A DNA stretch of 64,000 nt from Epiperipatus broadwayi (taxonomy: Eukaryota; Onychophora; Udeonychophora; Euonychophora; Peripatidae). A program made the translations under genes and the position numbers. The stretch covers positions 62,001 through 126,000 of the forward strand of contig JAQFVV010013384.1 of assembly GCA_028023455.1 (NCBI GenBank). Reading direction: 5' to 3'. The first letter of the stretch is position 1. Every line of letters starts with the position of its first letter. Below, piece by piece: positions 14,141-27,000 of the stretch. The notes beneath the pieces are model-generated. The model did not search any database and was not told the DNA's origin. It saw nothing but the letters and a program-made list of their open reading frames with translations.

Positions 14141-15349
14141 CAAAATAGGACAGGTCAGGAGAGGAATGACCAGGACAGGAGAGGACAGGACAGGAGAGGA
14201 CACGACAGAAGAGGAAAGGACAGGAGAGGACAGGAGAGGACAGGAGAAGCCAGGAGGAAACAAGAGAGGACAGGAGAGGACAGGAGAGAAAATTAGAAAA
14301 CTGAAGAAAACAGGAGAAAACCGGAGAAGACAGGAGAGGACCTGAGAAATCAGGAAAAAACTAGAGAAGACCGGAGAAGACCGGATAGGACAGGAGAGGT
14401 CAGGAAATGAAAGGAGAGGACACGAAAGGACACACGAGGACAGGAGGAGACAGGAGAGGACAGGAGAAAACAGCAGAGGACAGGACAGGAGAGGACAGAA
14501 AAGGCCAGGAGAGGACAGGACAAGACAGGAGAGGAGAGGGCAGGACAAAAGAGGACAGACAAGGACAGTACAAGAGAACACAGGAGAGGAAGGGAGAGGA
14601 CAGGAAAAGACAGGAGAGGACAGGAGAGGACGGGAGAGGAGAGGAGAGGACAGGAAAAAACAGGAGAGGACAGGAGAGGACATGAGAGGATAGGAGAGGA
14701 CAGGAGAAATCAGGAAAAAACTGGAGAGGACAGAAGAGGACCGGAGAAAACCGGAGAAGACAGGAGAGGACAGGAGAAAATCGGAGAGGACAGGAAAAAA
14801 CAGGAGAGGACAGGAGAGGATGCGAGAGGAGACACGAGGACAGGAGAGGACAGGAGAGGACAGGAAAGAATAGGACAGGAGAGGAGAAAACAAGACAGAA
14901 GAGGAAAGTACAGGACAGGACAAGACAGGAGAGGACAGACCAGGACAGGACAGGAGAGGACAGGAGAGAACAAGAGAGGACAGGAGAGGATGGGAGACAA
15001 CAGGAGAAAATGGGAGAGGACCGGAAAGGATGGGAGACAACCGGAGAGGACAGGTGAGGACCGGACAGTACAGGAGCAGATGGGAGAGGACGGCAGAAGA
15101 CGGGAGATGACGGGAGAGGATGGGAGAGGACTGGAGAGGATGGGAGAAAACGGGAGAGGACAGAAGAAAATGGGAGAGGACAGGAGAGGACAGGAGAGGA
15201 CCGGAGAGGACAGGAGAAGACCGGAGAGGACGGGAGAAAACGGGAGAGGAGAGGAGAGAACACGAGAGGACAGGAGAAGACAGGTGAAAACAGAAGAGGA
15301 CAGACCAGGACATGAGAGGACAGGACAGAAGAGGATAGGACAGGAGAGG

Positions 15350-16330
15350 ACAGACCCAGACAGGAGAGGACAAAACAGGAGAGGAGAGGACAGGACAGGT
15401 TAGGACAGGAAAAGACAGGAGAGGAGAGGGCAGGACAGGAGAGGACATGATAGGAGATGACAGCAGAAGACTAAAAACAGGAGAAGACAGGAGGGGACAG
15501 AAGAAAACAGGAGAGGACAGGAAAGGACAGGAGAGGACAGGAGATGACAGGAAAAAACAGGAGAAGACAGGAGAGGACAGGAGAAGACAGAAGAGAACAG
15601 GAGAGGACAGGAAAGGATAGAACAGGACAGGAGAGGACAGACCAAGACAGGAGAGGACAGGGCAGAAGAGGATAGGACAGGAGAGAACAGGATATGATAG
15701 CAGAAGGCAGGAGAAGAGAGAAGAAAATAGGACAGGACAAAAGTGGACAGGACGAGAAAGGAGAGGACAGCAGAGGTCATGAGAGAATAAAAGAGGACAG
15801 GAGAGGTCAGGAGAGGACAGGAAATGACAGGAGAGGACGGGTGAAGATGGGAGAGGATGAGAGAAAATCGGAAAGAACAGGAGAGAACAGGAGAGGAGCG
15901 GAGAAGAAAGGAGAAGATTGGAGAAAACCGGAGAGGACTGGAGAGAATAGGAGAGAATTGGAGAAAACTGGAGAGGATGGGAGAGGACCGGAGAGGATCG
16001 GAGAGGACAGAAGAAGATGGGAGAGGACCGGAGAGTTCCGGAGAGGACAGGAGAGGACTGGAGAGGACTGCAGAGGACCGAAGAGGTCAAGAGAAATCGG
16101 GAGAGGACAGGAGAACACAGTAGAAAATGGGAAAGGACAGGAGAAAATGAAAGAAAACAGGAGAGTACAGGAGAGGTCAGGAGAGGACAAGAGAGGACAG
16201 GAGAAGACAGGAGAGGACCGAAGAGGACAACAGAGGACCGGAAAGGACCGGAGAGGACCGAAGAAGACCGGAGAAAAATGAAGAGAACAGGAGAGGACAG
16301 GAGAGGACAAGAGAGGACAGGACATTAGAG
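15350..16330 (+). repeat. Higher-order repeat, class 2, copy 1
   Basis: The block opens with a CAGACCCAGACAGG run and a GGTTAGGACAGG unit (about 15399). It goes on to GGATATGATAGCAG (about 15690) and AGCAGAGGTCATGAGAG (about 15768). It then has a GACGGGTGAAGATGGG segment (about 15838), a GGAGCGGAGAAGAAAGG segment (about 15893) and a GAGTTCCGGAG unit (about 16031). The same order recurs at 31648 and 32953. The right border is approximate. Confidence 0.6.
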
Positions 16331-19300
16331 GACAGGAGAAGACCAGAGAGGACAGGAAAGGACCAGAGAGGACAGGGGAAGACCAGAGAGGACCGGAGAG
16401 GACAGGAGATGACAGGAGAAAATCAGAGAAGACAGGAGAAAACAGGAGAGGACAGGACAGAAGAGGACAGGAGATAACTGGACAGGACAGGAGAGGACAG
16501 ACCAGGATAGGACAGGAGAAAACAAACCAGGACAGGAGAGGACAGGACAGGAGAGGCCAGGACAGGAATGGACAGGACAGGAGAGGAGAGAACAGGACAG
16601 GAGAGGACAGGAAAAAACAGGACAGGACAGGAGAGGACAGACCAGGATATGACAGGAGAAAACAAACCAGGACAGGAGAGGACAGGACAGGAGAGGGCAG
16701 GCCAGGATAGGACAGGATAGGATAGGAGGGTACAGGCGGGGACAGGAGAGGACAGGAGAGGACAGAAGAAGACAGGAGAGGACAGGAGAAAACAGTAGAA
16801 GACCGGAGAAGACAGGAGAGGACAGGAAAAGACAGGAGAGGACCGGAGAGGAAAGAAAAGGACAGGAGAGGACAGGAAAGGACATGAAAGGACAAACGAG
16901 GATAGGAGAGGACAGGAGAGGACAGGACAGGAAAGGATAGGACAGGACAGGAGAGGAGAGGACAAGACAGGAGAGGACCAGACAGGACAAGACAGGAGAG
17001 GACAGACCAGGACAGAACAGGACAGAGAGGACGGGAGAGGAAAGGAGAGGACAGGAGATAATGGGAGAGGACCGGAAAGGATGGGAGAGGACCGAAGAGG
17101 ACAGGAGAAGACTGGAGAGTACGGGACAAAATGGGAGAGGACGGGAGAGGATGGAAGAAGACAGGAGAAAACAAAAGAGGACAGGAGAGAACCGGAGAGG
17201 ACAAACCAGGACAGGACAGAAAAGAATAGGACAGGATATGATAGCTGAGGACAGGAGAAGAGAGAAGAAAAGGGTACAGGACAAAAGAGGACAGGACAGG
17301 AGAGGACAGTAGAGGTCATGAGAGGATAGGAGAAAACAGGAGAGGTCAGGAGAGGACAGGAGAGAACAGGACAGGACAGTATAGTTCAGGATAGGATAGG
17401 AGAGTACAGGAGAGGACAGGAAAAAACCGGAGAAGACAGGAGAAAACTGGAGAGCACAGGAGGGGAACGGACAGGAAAGGAGAGAACCGAAGAGGACAGG
17501 AGAAAACAGTAGAGGACTGGAGAAGAGAGAAGAGGACAGGTGAGGACAGGAGAGGATAGGAGGGGACAGAACAGGACAGGAGAACACAGGAGTGGACAGG
17601 AGAAGACAGGAGAGGATAGGAGAGAACAGGCTTAGACAAGAGTGGACAGGAGAAAAGAAGAGAAAACTGGAGAAGACAGGAGAGAACAGGAGAAAACAGG
17701 AGAGGACGGGAGAGGACAGGAAAAGACAGGAAAGGACAGGAGAGGACACGAAATAACACACGAGGATAGGAGAGGACAGGAAAGAACAGCAGAGGACAGA
17801 AGAGGAGAGGACAGGAGAGGAGAGGACAAGACAGTAGAGGAGAAAACAGGACAGGACAAGACAGGAGAGGACAGACCGGGATAAGACAGGAAAGGACAGA
17901 GAGGACGGGAGAGGACAGGAGAAAACAGAAGACGACGGGAGAAAATGGGAGAGGACCAGAGAGGATGGAAGAAGACTGGAGAGGATGGGAGAAGACCGGA
18001 GAGTACCGGAAAGGATGAGAGAGGATGGCAGATGACGGGAGAGGATGGGAGAGGACGGGAGAGAACAGGAGAGGACAGGAGAGGACCGGAGAGGACCGGA
18101 GAGGATAGGATAGAATCGGAGAGGACAGGAAAGGTTGGGAGAACACAGGATAGGACAAGAGAGGACAGGAGAAGGCAGGAGAAGATGGGAGAGGACAGGA
18201 GAGTACAGGAGACGACAGGATGGGACAGGAGAGGACAGGAGAGGAGAGAACCGGAGAAAACAGGAGAGGACCAGAGAGGACAGGAGAAGACAGGAGAGGA
18301 CAGGAGAGGACCAAGGAGGACAGTAGAGGACCGGAGAGGACCAGAGAAGACTGGAGAGGGTGAGAGAGGACAGGATAGGACAGGACAGGAGAGGCCAGGA
18401 CATGAGAGTACAGAACAGGAGAAGACAAGACAGGACAGGAGAGGACTGGACAAGACAAGGGAGGACAGACCAGAACAGGACAGGAGAGGACAGGACAGGA
18501 GAGAACAGGAGAAGACAGGAGAGGACAGAAGAGGACGAAATGGGACGGTAGAAAACGAGAGAGGATGGGAAAGGACTGGAGAGGACCAGAGCTGACCGGA
18601 GAACACGGGAGAGGACCGGAGAGGACCAGGAAGGACCGAAGAGGACCGGAGAAAATAGGAGAGGACCGGAGAGGACTGGAGAGGAACAGAGAGGAATGGA
18701 GAGGACCGTAGAGGACAGGAAAACACTGGAGAGGATGGGACGGGATGGGAGAGGACAGGAGAGAACAGGAGAGGACAGGAGAGTACAGGAGAGGAAAGGC
18801 GAGGACAGGAGAGTACAGGAGACGACAGGAGAGGACCAGATAGGACAGGAGTGTACAGGGGAGGACAGGAGATGACAGGAGAAAACAGAAGAGGACAGGA
18901 GAGTATAGGAGAAGACAGATGAAGACAGGAGAGGACAGGAAAGGACAAAAGAAAACTGAAGAAAACAGGAGATGACAAGAGAGGACCGAAGAGGACAGGA
19001 GAATACTGGAGAGGATGAGAGAGGATGGAAGAAAATGGGAGAGGACGGGAGAAGACGAGAAATGACCGGAGCAGACCGGAGAGGATGGGAGAAGAGAGTA
19101 GAGGACTGGAGAAAACAGGAGAGGACAGGAAAAGACAACAAAGGACAGGAGAGGATAGGAGCAGACAGGAGAGGACAAGAGGGGACAGGAGAGGACAGGA
19201 GGAAACAGGAGAAGACAGGAGAGGACAAGACATAACAGGAGATGACAGGAAAAACAGACCAGGACAGGAGAGGACAGGACAGGAGAGGATAGGACAGGAG

Positions 19301-22300
19301 ACGACAGACCCAAACAGGAGAGAACAAAACAGGGGAGGAGAGGACAGGACAAGTTAGGACAGGAGAGGAGAGGGCAGGACAGGAGAGGACATGACAGTAG
19401 AGGTCAGGAGACAACAGGAGAAAACAAGAGAAGACAGGAGAAGACAGGAGGGGACAGGAGAAAACAGGAGGTGACAGGAGCGGACAGGAGATGACAGGAG
19501 AGGATAGGAGAGGACAGGAGAGGACAGAAGAGGACAGGAGAGGACAGGAGAGGATAGGAGAGGAGAGGACAGGACAGGAGAGAACAGACCAGGACAGGAG
19601 AAGACAGGACAGAAAATTATAGGACAGGAGAAGACAGGATATGATAGCAGAACACAGGAGCAAAGAAAAGAAAATAGGACAGGACAGCAGAGGACAGCAG
19701 AGGTCATGAGAGGATAGTAGAAAACAGGAGAGGTCGGGAGAGGACATGAGAGGACAGAACAGAACAGGAGAACACAGGAGAGTACAGGAGAGGACAGGAG
19801 AAAACCGGAGAAAACAGGAGAGGACTGGAGAGCACAGGAGAGGACCGGAGACGACAGGAGAAGACCAGAGAGAACTGGAGAGGACAGGAGAGGACAGGAG
19901 AGGACACAAGAGGACAGAAGAGGACAGGAGAGGACAGGAAAAAACAGGACAAAAGAGGACAAAACAAGACAAAAGAGAACAAGAGAGGACAGGACAGGAG
20001 AGAACAGGACAGGAGAGGACTTGAGAGGACCGGAGAAGACAAGAGAAAATGAGAGAGGACGTGAGAGGATGGGAGAAAACAGAAGAGGACAGGAGTGGAT
20101 GGTAAAGGATGGGAGAAGATGGGAGGACCAGAGAAAACTGGAGAGGACAGGAGAGGATCGGAGAGAACCAGGGAAAACCAGAGAGGACAGGAGTGGACGG
20201 GAGAGGACAGGAGAGGAGAGGAGAGGACTGGAAAGGACAAGAGAAAATAAAAGAGGACCAGAGAAGACAGGAGAGGACAAAAAAAGACATGAGAAGACCA
20301 GAGAGGACAGGAAAAGACAGGAGAGTACATGAAAGGACACACGCGGTTAGGAGAGGACAGGAGGACACAGGAGAGGACAGGAGAGGATAGGACAGAACAA
20401 AAGAGTAGAGGACAAGACAGAAGAGGAGAGGACATGACAGGACAAGACAAAAAAGGACAGACCAGGACAGGACAGGAGAGGAAAGAAAGGACAGGAGAGG
20501 ATGGGAAAGGACAGGAGAGAACAGGAGAGGATGGGAGAAAATGGGAGAGGACTGGAGAAAATGGGAGAGGACCAGAGAGGACGGGAGAGGACCGGAGAGT
20601 ATGGGAAAGGATGGGAGAGGATGGCAGAGGATGCAAGAAAATGGGAGAGGACGGGAGAGGACAGGAGAGGACCGGAGAGGATGGGAGAATATTGGAGAAG
20701 ACTGGAGAAAACCAGAGAGGATAGGAAAGAATCGGAGAGGACCAAAGACAACCAGAGAGGACTGGAGAGGATCCGAGAGGTCAGGAGAGGATGGGAGAGG
20801 ACCGGTGAGGATCGGAGAGGACCGGAGAGGACAGGAGAAAACTGGAGAGGACCGGAGAAGACAGGAGAGGCCTGGAGAAAACAGGAGAGGACAGGAAAGG
20901 TTGGGAGAGGACAAGAAAGGACAGGAGAGACCAGGAGAGGACGGGAGAAGACAGGAGAGTACAGGAGAGGACAGAAGAAGATGGGAGAAGAAAGAGAGGA
21001 CAGGAGAGGACAGGATGGGACAGGAGAGGACAGGAGAGGAGAGAACCGGAGAGGATTGGAGCAGACCGGATAGGATCAGAGAGGACAGTAGAAGACAGGA
21101 GAAAACAGGAGGAAACCAAGGAGGACAGTAGAAAACCGGAGAAAACCAGAGAAGACTGGAGAGAACCAGAGAGGACAGGAGAGGACAGGACAACAGAGTA
21201 CAGGACAGGAGAAGACAGGACAGGACAAAAGAGGACTGGACAGGACAAGAGAAGACAGACCAGGACAGGACAGGAGAGGAGAGGACATGACAGGGCAGGA
21301 GAGGACAGGAAAAGACAGGAGAAAACAGGAGAGGATGGGATGGGACGGTAGAAAACGAGAGAGGACGGGCAAGGACTGGAGAGAACCGAGCTGACCGGAG
21401 AACACAGGAGAGGACCGGAGAGGACCAGGAGGACCGAAGAGAACCGGAGAAGACAGGAGAGGAACGGAGAGGAAAGGAGAGGACCGTAGAGGACAGGAGA
21501 ATGCAGGAGAGGATGGGACGGGATGAAAGAAAACAGGAGAACACAGGAAAGGTCAGGAGAAGACAGGAGAGAACAAGAGAGAATGGGAGAGAACAGGTGA
21601 GAACAGGAGAAGAGAGGTGAGGAGGGGAGAAGACAGGAGACTACAGGAGAGGACAGGAGAGTACAGGAGAGGACAGATGAGGATGGAAGAGGACAGGAGA
21701 GTACAGGAGAGAACAGGAGAGGACCGGATAGAACAGGAGTGTACAGGGAGGACAGGACACGACAGGAGAGAACAGGAGAGGACAGGAGAGTATAGGAGAG
21801 TACAGGAGAAGACAGGAGAGGACAGGAGAAAACCAGAAAGGACAGGAGAGGTCAAGAGAGGACCGGAGAGGACAGGAGAAAACGGGAGAGGACCGGAGAG
21901 TATGGGAGAGGATGGGAAAAAACGGGAGAGGATGGGAGAGGATGGGAGAGGACAAGAGAGGACCGGAGAAGACTGGAGAGGACAGGATAAAACAGGAGAG
22001 GACAGAAGAGGACAGGAGAGGATAGGACAGGAGACGACAGACCCGGACAGGAGAGAACAAAACAGGACAGGTTAGGATAGGAGAGGACAGGAGAGGAGAG
22101 GGCAGGACAGGAGAGGACATGACAGGAGATGTCAGGAGATGACAGGAGAGGACAGGAGAAGACAGTAGAAGACAGGAGGGGACAGGAGAAAACAGGAGAT
22201 GACAGGAGAGAACAGGAGATGACAGGAGAGGACAGGAGAGGACAGGAGAGAACAGTAAAGAACAGAAGAGGACAGGAGAGGACAGGAGAAAATAGGAGAT

Positions 22301-25300
22301 GAGAGGACAGGACAGGAGAGGACAGACCAGGACAAGAGAGGACAGGACAGATGAGGATAGGACAGAAGAAGACAGGATATGATAGCAGAGGACAGGAGAA
22401 GAGAGAAGAAAACAGGACAGGACAGGAGAGGGCAGCACAAGAGAGGAAATGACAGGAGAGATCAGAAGATGATAGGAGAGGACAGGAGAAGACAGGAGGG
22501 GACAGGAGAAAACAGGAGAGGACAAGAGAGGACTGGAGAGGCCAGGAGAGGACCAGAGAGAACCGGAGAGGAGAGGATAGGACAGGACAGGAGAGGACAG
22601 TATAAAACAGGACAGGAGAGGACAGACCAGGACAGGAGAGGGCAGGTAATGACAGGACATGACAAGAGAGGACAGGACAGGATATGAGAAAACAGATCAG
22701 GACAGGGAGGACAGGACATGAGAAGATATGGCAGGAGAGGACAGACCCGGAAAGGAGAAAAGAAAATAGGACAGGACAGGACAGGAGAGGAGAGTGGAAA
22801 ACAGGACAGGAGAGGACAGGACAGGAGAGGTCAGGAGAGGACAGGAGAGGAGAGGAAAGGACAGGGGAAGACAGGATTAAACATGAGAAAACAGGAGAGG
22901 ACAGGAGAGGACAGGAGATAACAGGAGAGGACAGTAGAGGTCAGGAGAGGACAGAAGAGAATAGGACAGGACAGGAGCGAACAGGAGAGGACAGGAGAAA
23001 ACAGGAAAGGAAAGGAGAGGACAGGAGAGGCCAGGAGAGGACAGGAGAGGACAGCAAAAAACTGGAGAAGACAGGAGAGGACGGGAGAGGACAGGAGAAA
23101 ACAGGAAATGACCGGAGAGGACAGGCAAGGACAGGAAAGGACAGGAGAGGACCCACAAGGACAGGAGGAGACAGGAGAGGACAGGAGAGGACAGCACAGG
23201 ACAGGACAGAACAGGAGAGTACAGGAGAGGACAGGAGAGGACAGGACAGGAGAGGACAGGACAAGACAGGAGAGGAGAGGACAGGACAGGAAAGAACAGA
23301 CCAGGACAGGACAGAAGAGGACAGGAGAGGACGGGAGAGGACAGAAGACAGGAAAGGACAGGAGATGACCGGAGAGGATGGGAGAGGACGAGAGAGGACA
23401 GGAGAGGACAGGAAAAAAACGGAGAGTATGGGAGAGGATGGGATAGGACGGCAGAGGATGCGAGAGGACAGGTGAAAGCAGGAGAGGGCAAAAGAGGACG
23501 AGAGAGGACCGAAGAGGACAGGAGAAGATTGGAGAGGACTGGAGAAAACCTGAGAAAATTGGAGAAAATCGGAGAGAACCGGAGACAACCGGAAAGGACA
23601 GGAGAAGCCCGGAGAAGAGCAGAGAGGTCAGGAGAGGGTGGGAAAACACAGAAGAGGAGAGAACAGGATAGGAGAAGACAGGAGAGGAGAGGACAGGACA
23701 AGAGAGCACAGGAGATGACAGAACATGAGAGGACAGACCAGGATAGGACAGGACAGGAAAGGACAGACCAGGATAGGACAGGATAGGATAGAAGATGAAA
23801 GGAGAAGACAGGAGAGGACAGGAGAGAACAGGAGAGGAAAGGAGAGGACAGGAGAGAAAAGGACAGGACAGGAGAGGACAGGAAAGGACAGAACAGAAGA
23901 GGTCAACACAGGAGAGGACAGGACAGAAGAGGACAGACCAGGACAGGAGATGACAGACCAGTACAGGAGAGAACAAACTAGGACAGGAGAAAACAGACCA
24001 GGACAGGAGAAGACAGGACAAAAGAGGACATACCAGTATAGGACAGAATAGGATAGGAGAAGACATGAGAGGACAGGAGAGGACAGGAGAGGACGGGAGA
24101 AGACAGGAGAGGAAAGGAGAGGACAGGAGAGGAAAGGACAAAACAGGAGAGAACAAAAAGGACAGGACAGGAGAGAACAGGACTAGAGAGGACATTCCAG
24201 GACAGGAGAGGACAGACCAGAATAGGAAATGACAGACCAGTACAGGAGAGGACAGACCAGGACAGGAGAGGACAGACCAGGACAGAAGAGGACAGGACAG
24301 GAAAGGATAGGACAGGAGAAGGCAGGATAGGAGAGGAAAGGAGAAAACAGGAGAGGAGGGTAAAGGACAGGAAAGGAGGGGAGAGAACAGAAGAGGAGGG
24401 GAGAGGATGAGAGGATGGGAGAGCATGGGAGAGGACAGGAGAGTATAGGAGAGGACTGGAGAAAACAGGAGGGGACCAGAGCAGACAAGAAGAGACCGGA
24501 GAGGACCAGAGAGGACAGGAGAGGACAAGAGAGGACCAGAGAGGACAGGAGAAAACCTGAGAGGTCAGGAGAGGACCGGAGAGGACAGGAGAGGAATGAC
24601 CAGATCAAAAGAACACAGGACAGGACAGGAGAGGACAGGAAAGAACAGGAGAGGACAGGACAGGAGAGGACAGGACAGGCAAGGAGAGGACAGGATAGGA
24701 GAAGACAGTAGTGGACAGGAGAGGACAGGACAGAAGAGTGCAGGAGAGAACAGGACAGACCAGGACAGGAAAGGACAGGAGAGGACAGGAGAAGAGAATA
24801 CTGACCAGGATACGACAGGACAGGAGAGAATAGGACAGGACAGGAGAGGACAGGACAGGAGAGGACAGCCCAGGATAGACACACCAGGACAGGAGAGGAC
24901 AGGACAGGAGAGAAAAAGACAGGACAGGAGAGGAAAGGAGAAGACAGGAGAGGACAGGAGAGAACAGGAGAAAACATGAGAGGTGAAAAGACGACAAAAG
25001 AGGACAGGAGAAAACAGGAAAGGTCAGGAGAGGAGAGGAGTGGACAGGAGAGGACTGGAGAGAACAGGAGAAGACAGGAGAAAACAGGAGAGGACAGGAG
25101 AAAACAGGAGAGGACAGGAGAGGACCAGAGAGGACAGGAAAGGACCAGAGAGGACAGGAGAAGACCAGAGAGGACCAGAGAGGAGAGGATAGGACAGGAA
25201 AGGAGAGGACACAAGAAAACAGGAGAGGACAGGAGAGGACAGGAGAAGACAGGAGAGGACAGGACATGTGAGAACAGGAGAGGACAGGAGAAGACAAGAA

Positions 25301-25539
25301 AGGACAGGAAAGAACAGGAGAAGACAGGAGAGGACAGGAGAGGACCGGAGTGGACCGTAGAAGACAGGAGAGGACTGGAGATGACAGGAAAAAGCCAGAG
25401 AGGACAGGAGAGGACTGGAGAGGACCGAAGAAGACCGCAGAAGACCGGAGAGGACAGAACAGAACCGGAGAGGATCCAAGAGGACAGGAGAGGACTGGAG
25501 AGGAGAGAACAGGAGAAGACACAAGAGAACAAGAGAGGA

Positions 25540-27000
25540 CAGGAAAGGACAGGAGAGTACAGGAGAGGACAAGAGAGGACAGGAGAGGACAGAACAGGTA
25601 AGGAGAGGACAGGACTGGTGAGAACAGCAAAGGACAAAACATGATAGGTCAAGACAGGAGGGGAGAGGCTGGGAGAAGACAGGAGAGGATGGGAGAAAAT
25701 GGGAGAGAAGAGGACAGGATAGAAGACAGGAGAGGACTGGAGAGGACAGGACAGGAGAGGATAGGACAGGACAGAAGAGGAAATGACAGGACAGGAGAAA
25801 ACAGACCAGGATAAGACAGGACAGGAGAGGACAGACCAGGACAGGAGAGAACAAACCAGGATAGAACAGGATATCATAGGAGAGGACAGGAGAACACATG
25901 AGAGGACAGAAGAAAACAGGAGCGGACAGGAGAGGACAGGAGAAAACATGAGAGGACAGAAGAGAAAAGGAGAGGTCAGGAGAGCACAGGACAAGAGAGG
26001 ACAGGACAAAAGAGGAAAGATCAGGACAGGAGATGACAGACCAGTACAGGAAAGGACAGACCAGGAGAGGAGAGACCAGGACAGAAGAGGACAGAAGAAA
26101 AGAGGATAGGACAGGAGAGGACAAGATAGGAGAGGATAGGAGAAAACAGGAGAGGAGGGGAGAGGACGGGAGAGGAGAGAAGAGGAGGGGAGAGGATGGG
26201 AAAGGATGAGAGGATGGGAGAAAATGGGAGAGGATAGGAGAGTTTTTGAGAAGTCAGGAGAGGATTGGAGAGGACGGGCGAGGACGGGAAAGGACCGAAG
26301 AGGATGGAAGAGGATGGGAAAGGACAGGCAAAGATGGGAGATGATAGGAGAAAACTTGAAAGGACAGGAGAGGACTGGAGAAGATGGGAGAGGACAGGAG
26401 AGGACCGGAGAAGACCAGAGAGGACAGTAGAGGACCATAGGAGACTGGAGAGGACAGAGAAGGACAGGAAAGGACCGGAGAAGACAGAAGAAGACTGGAG
26501 AGGACCGGAGAAGACAGGAGAGGACAGGAGATGACAGTAAAGGACTGGAGAGGACAGGAGAGGACCCGAGAGATCAGGAGAGGACCAGAGATGACAGGAG
26601 AAGACCAGAGAGGACTGGAGAGGACAGGAACGGACAGGAAAGGACCAGAGAAGACCGGAGGAAAGTGGAGAGGACAGGAGAGGACACAAGAGGACAGGAG
26701 AGGACAGACCAAAACAGGAGAACACAGGACAGAACAGGAGAGGACAGGAGAGAACAGGACAGGGGAGGATCAGACAAAAAAGGTCAGGATAGGCAAGGAG
26801 AGCACAGGATAGGAGAAGACAGGAGAAAACAAGACAGGAGAGGAAAGGACAGACCAGGACAGGACAGGAGAGGACAGGACAGGAGAGGACAGACCAGGAC
26901 AGGAGAGGATAGGACAGGAGAGGACAGCCCAGGATAGAACAGGATGGGATAGGAAAGGACAAGAGGGTACAGGAGAGGACAGAAGAGGATCGGACAGGAC
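25540..27000 (+). repeat. Higher-order repeat, class 1, partial copy D
   Basis: This segment carries the middle marks of the class 1 block: an ACATGATAGGTC unit near 25640, a GATAGAAGACAGG unit near 25720, the GACCAGGATAAGACAGG run near 25805, the doubled GACCAG motif near 26020 and a CAGCCCAGGATAG unit near 26928. It lacks a clear GTGTACA mark, so it looks like an incomplete or rearranged copy. Confidence 0.55.

Noticed and set aside
16325-21544. Open frame of about 1739 codons on the minus strand, and dozens of similar long frames on both strands of 1-43027
   Set aside because: They are translations of a stop-free 10-bp repeat with the same decapeptide cycle in every frame. There is no domain, no codon bias separate from the repeat, and overlapping frames are equally open.
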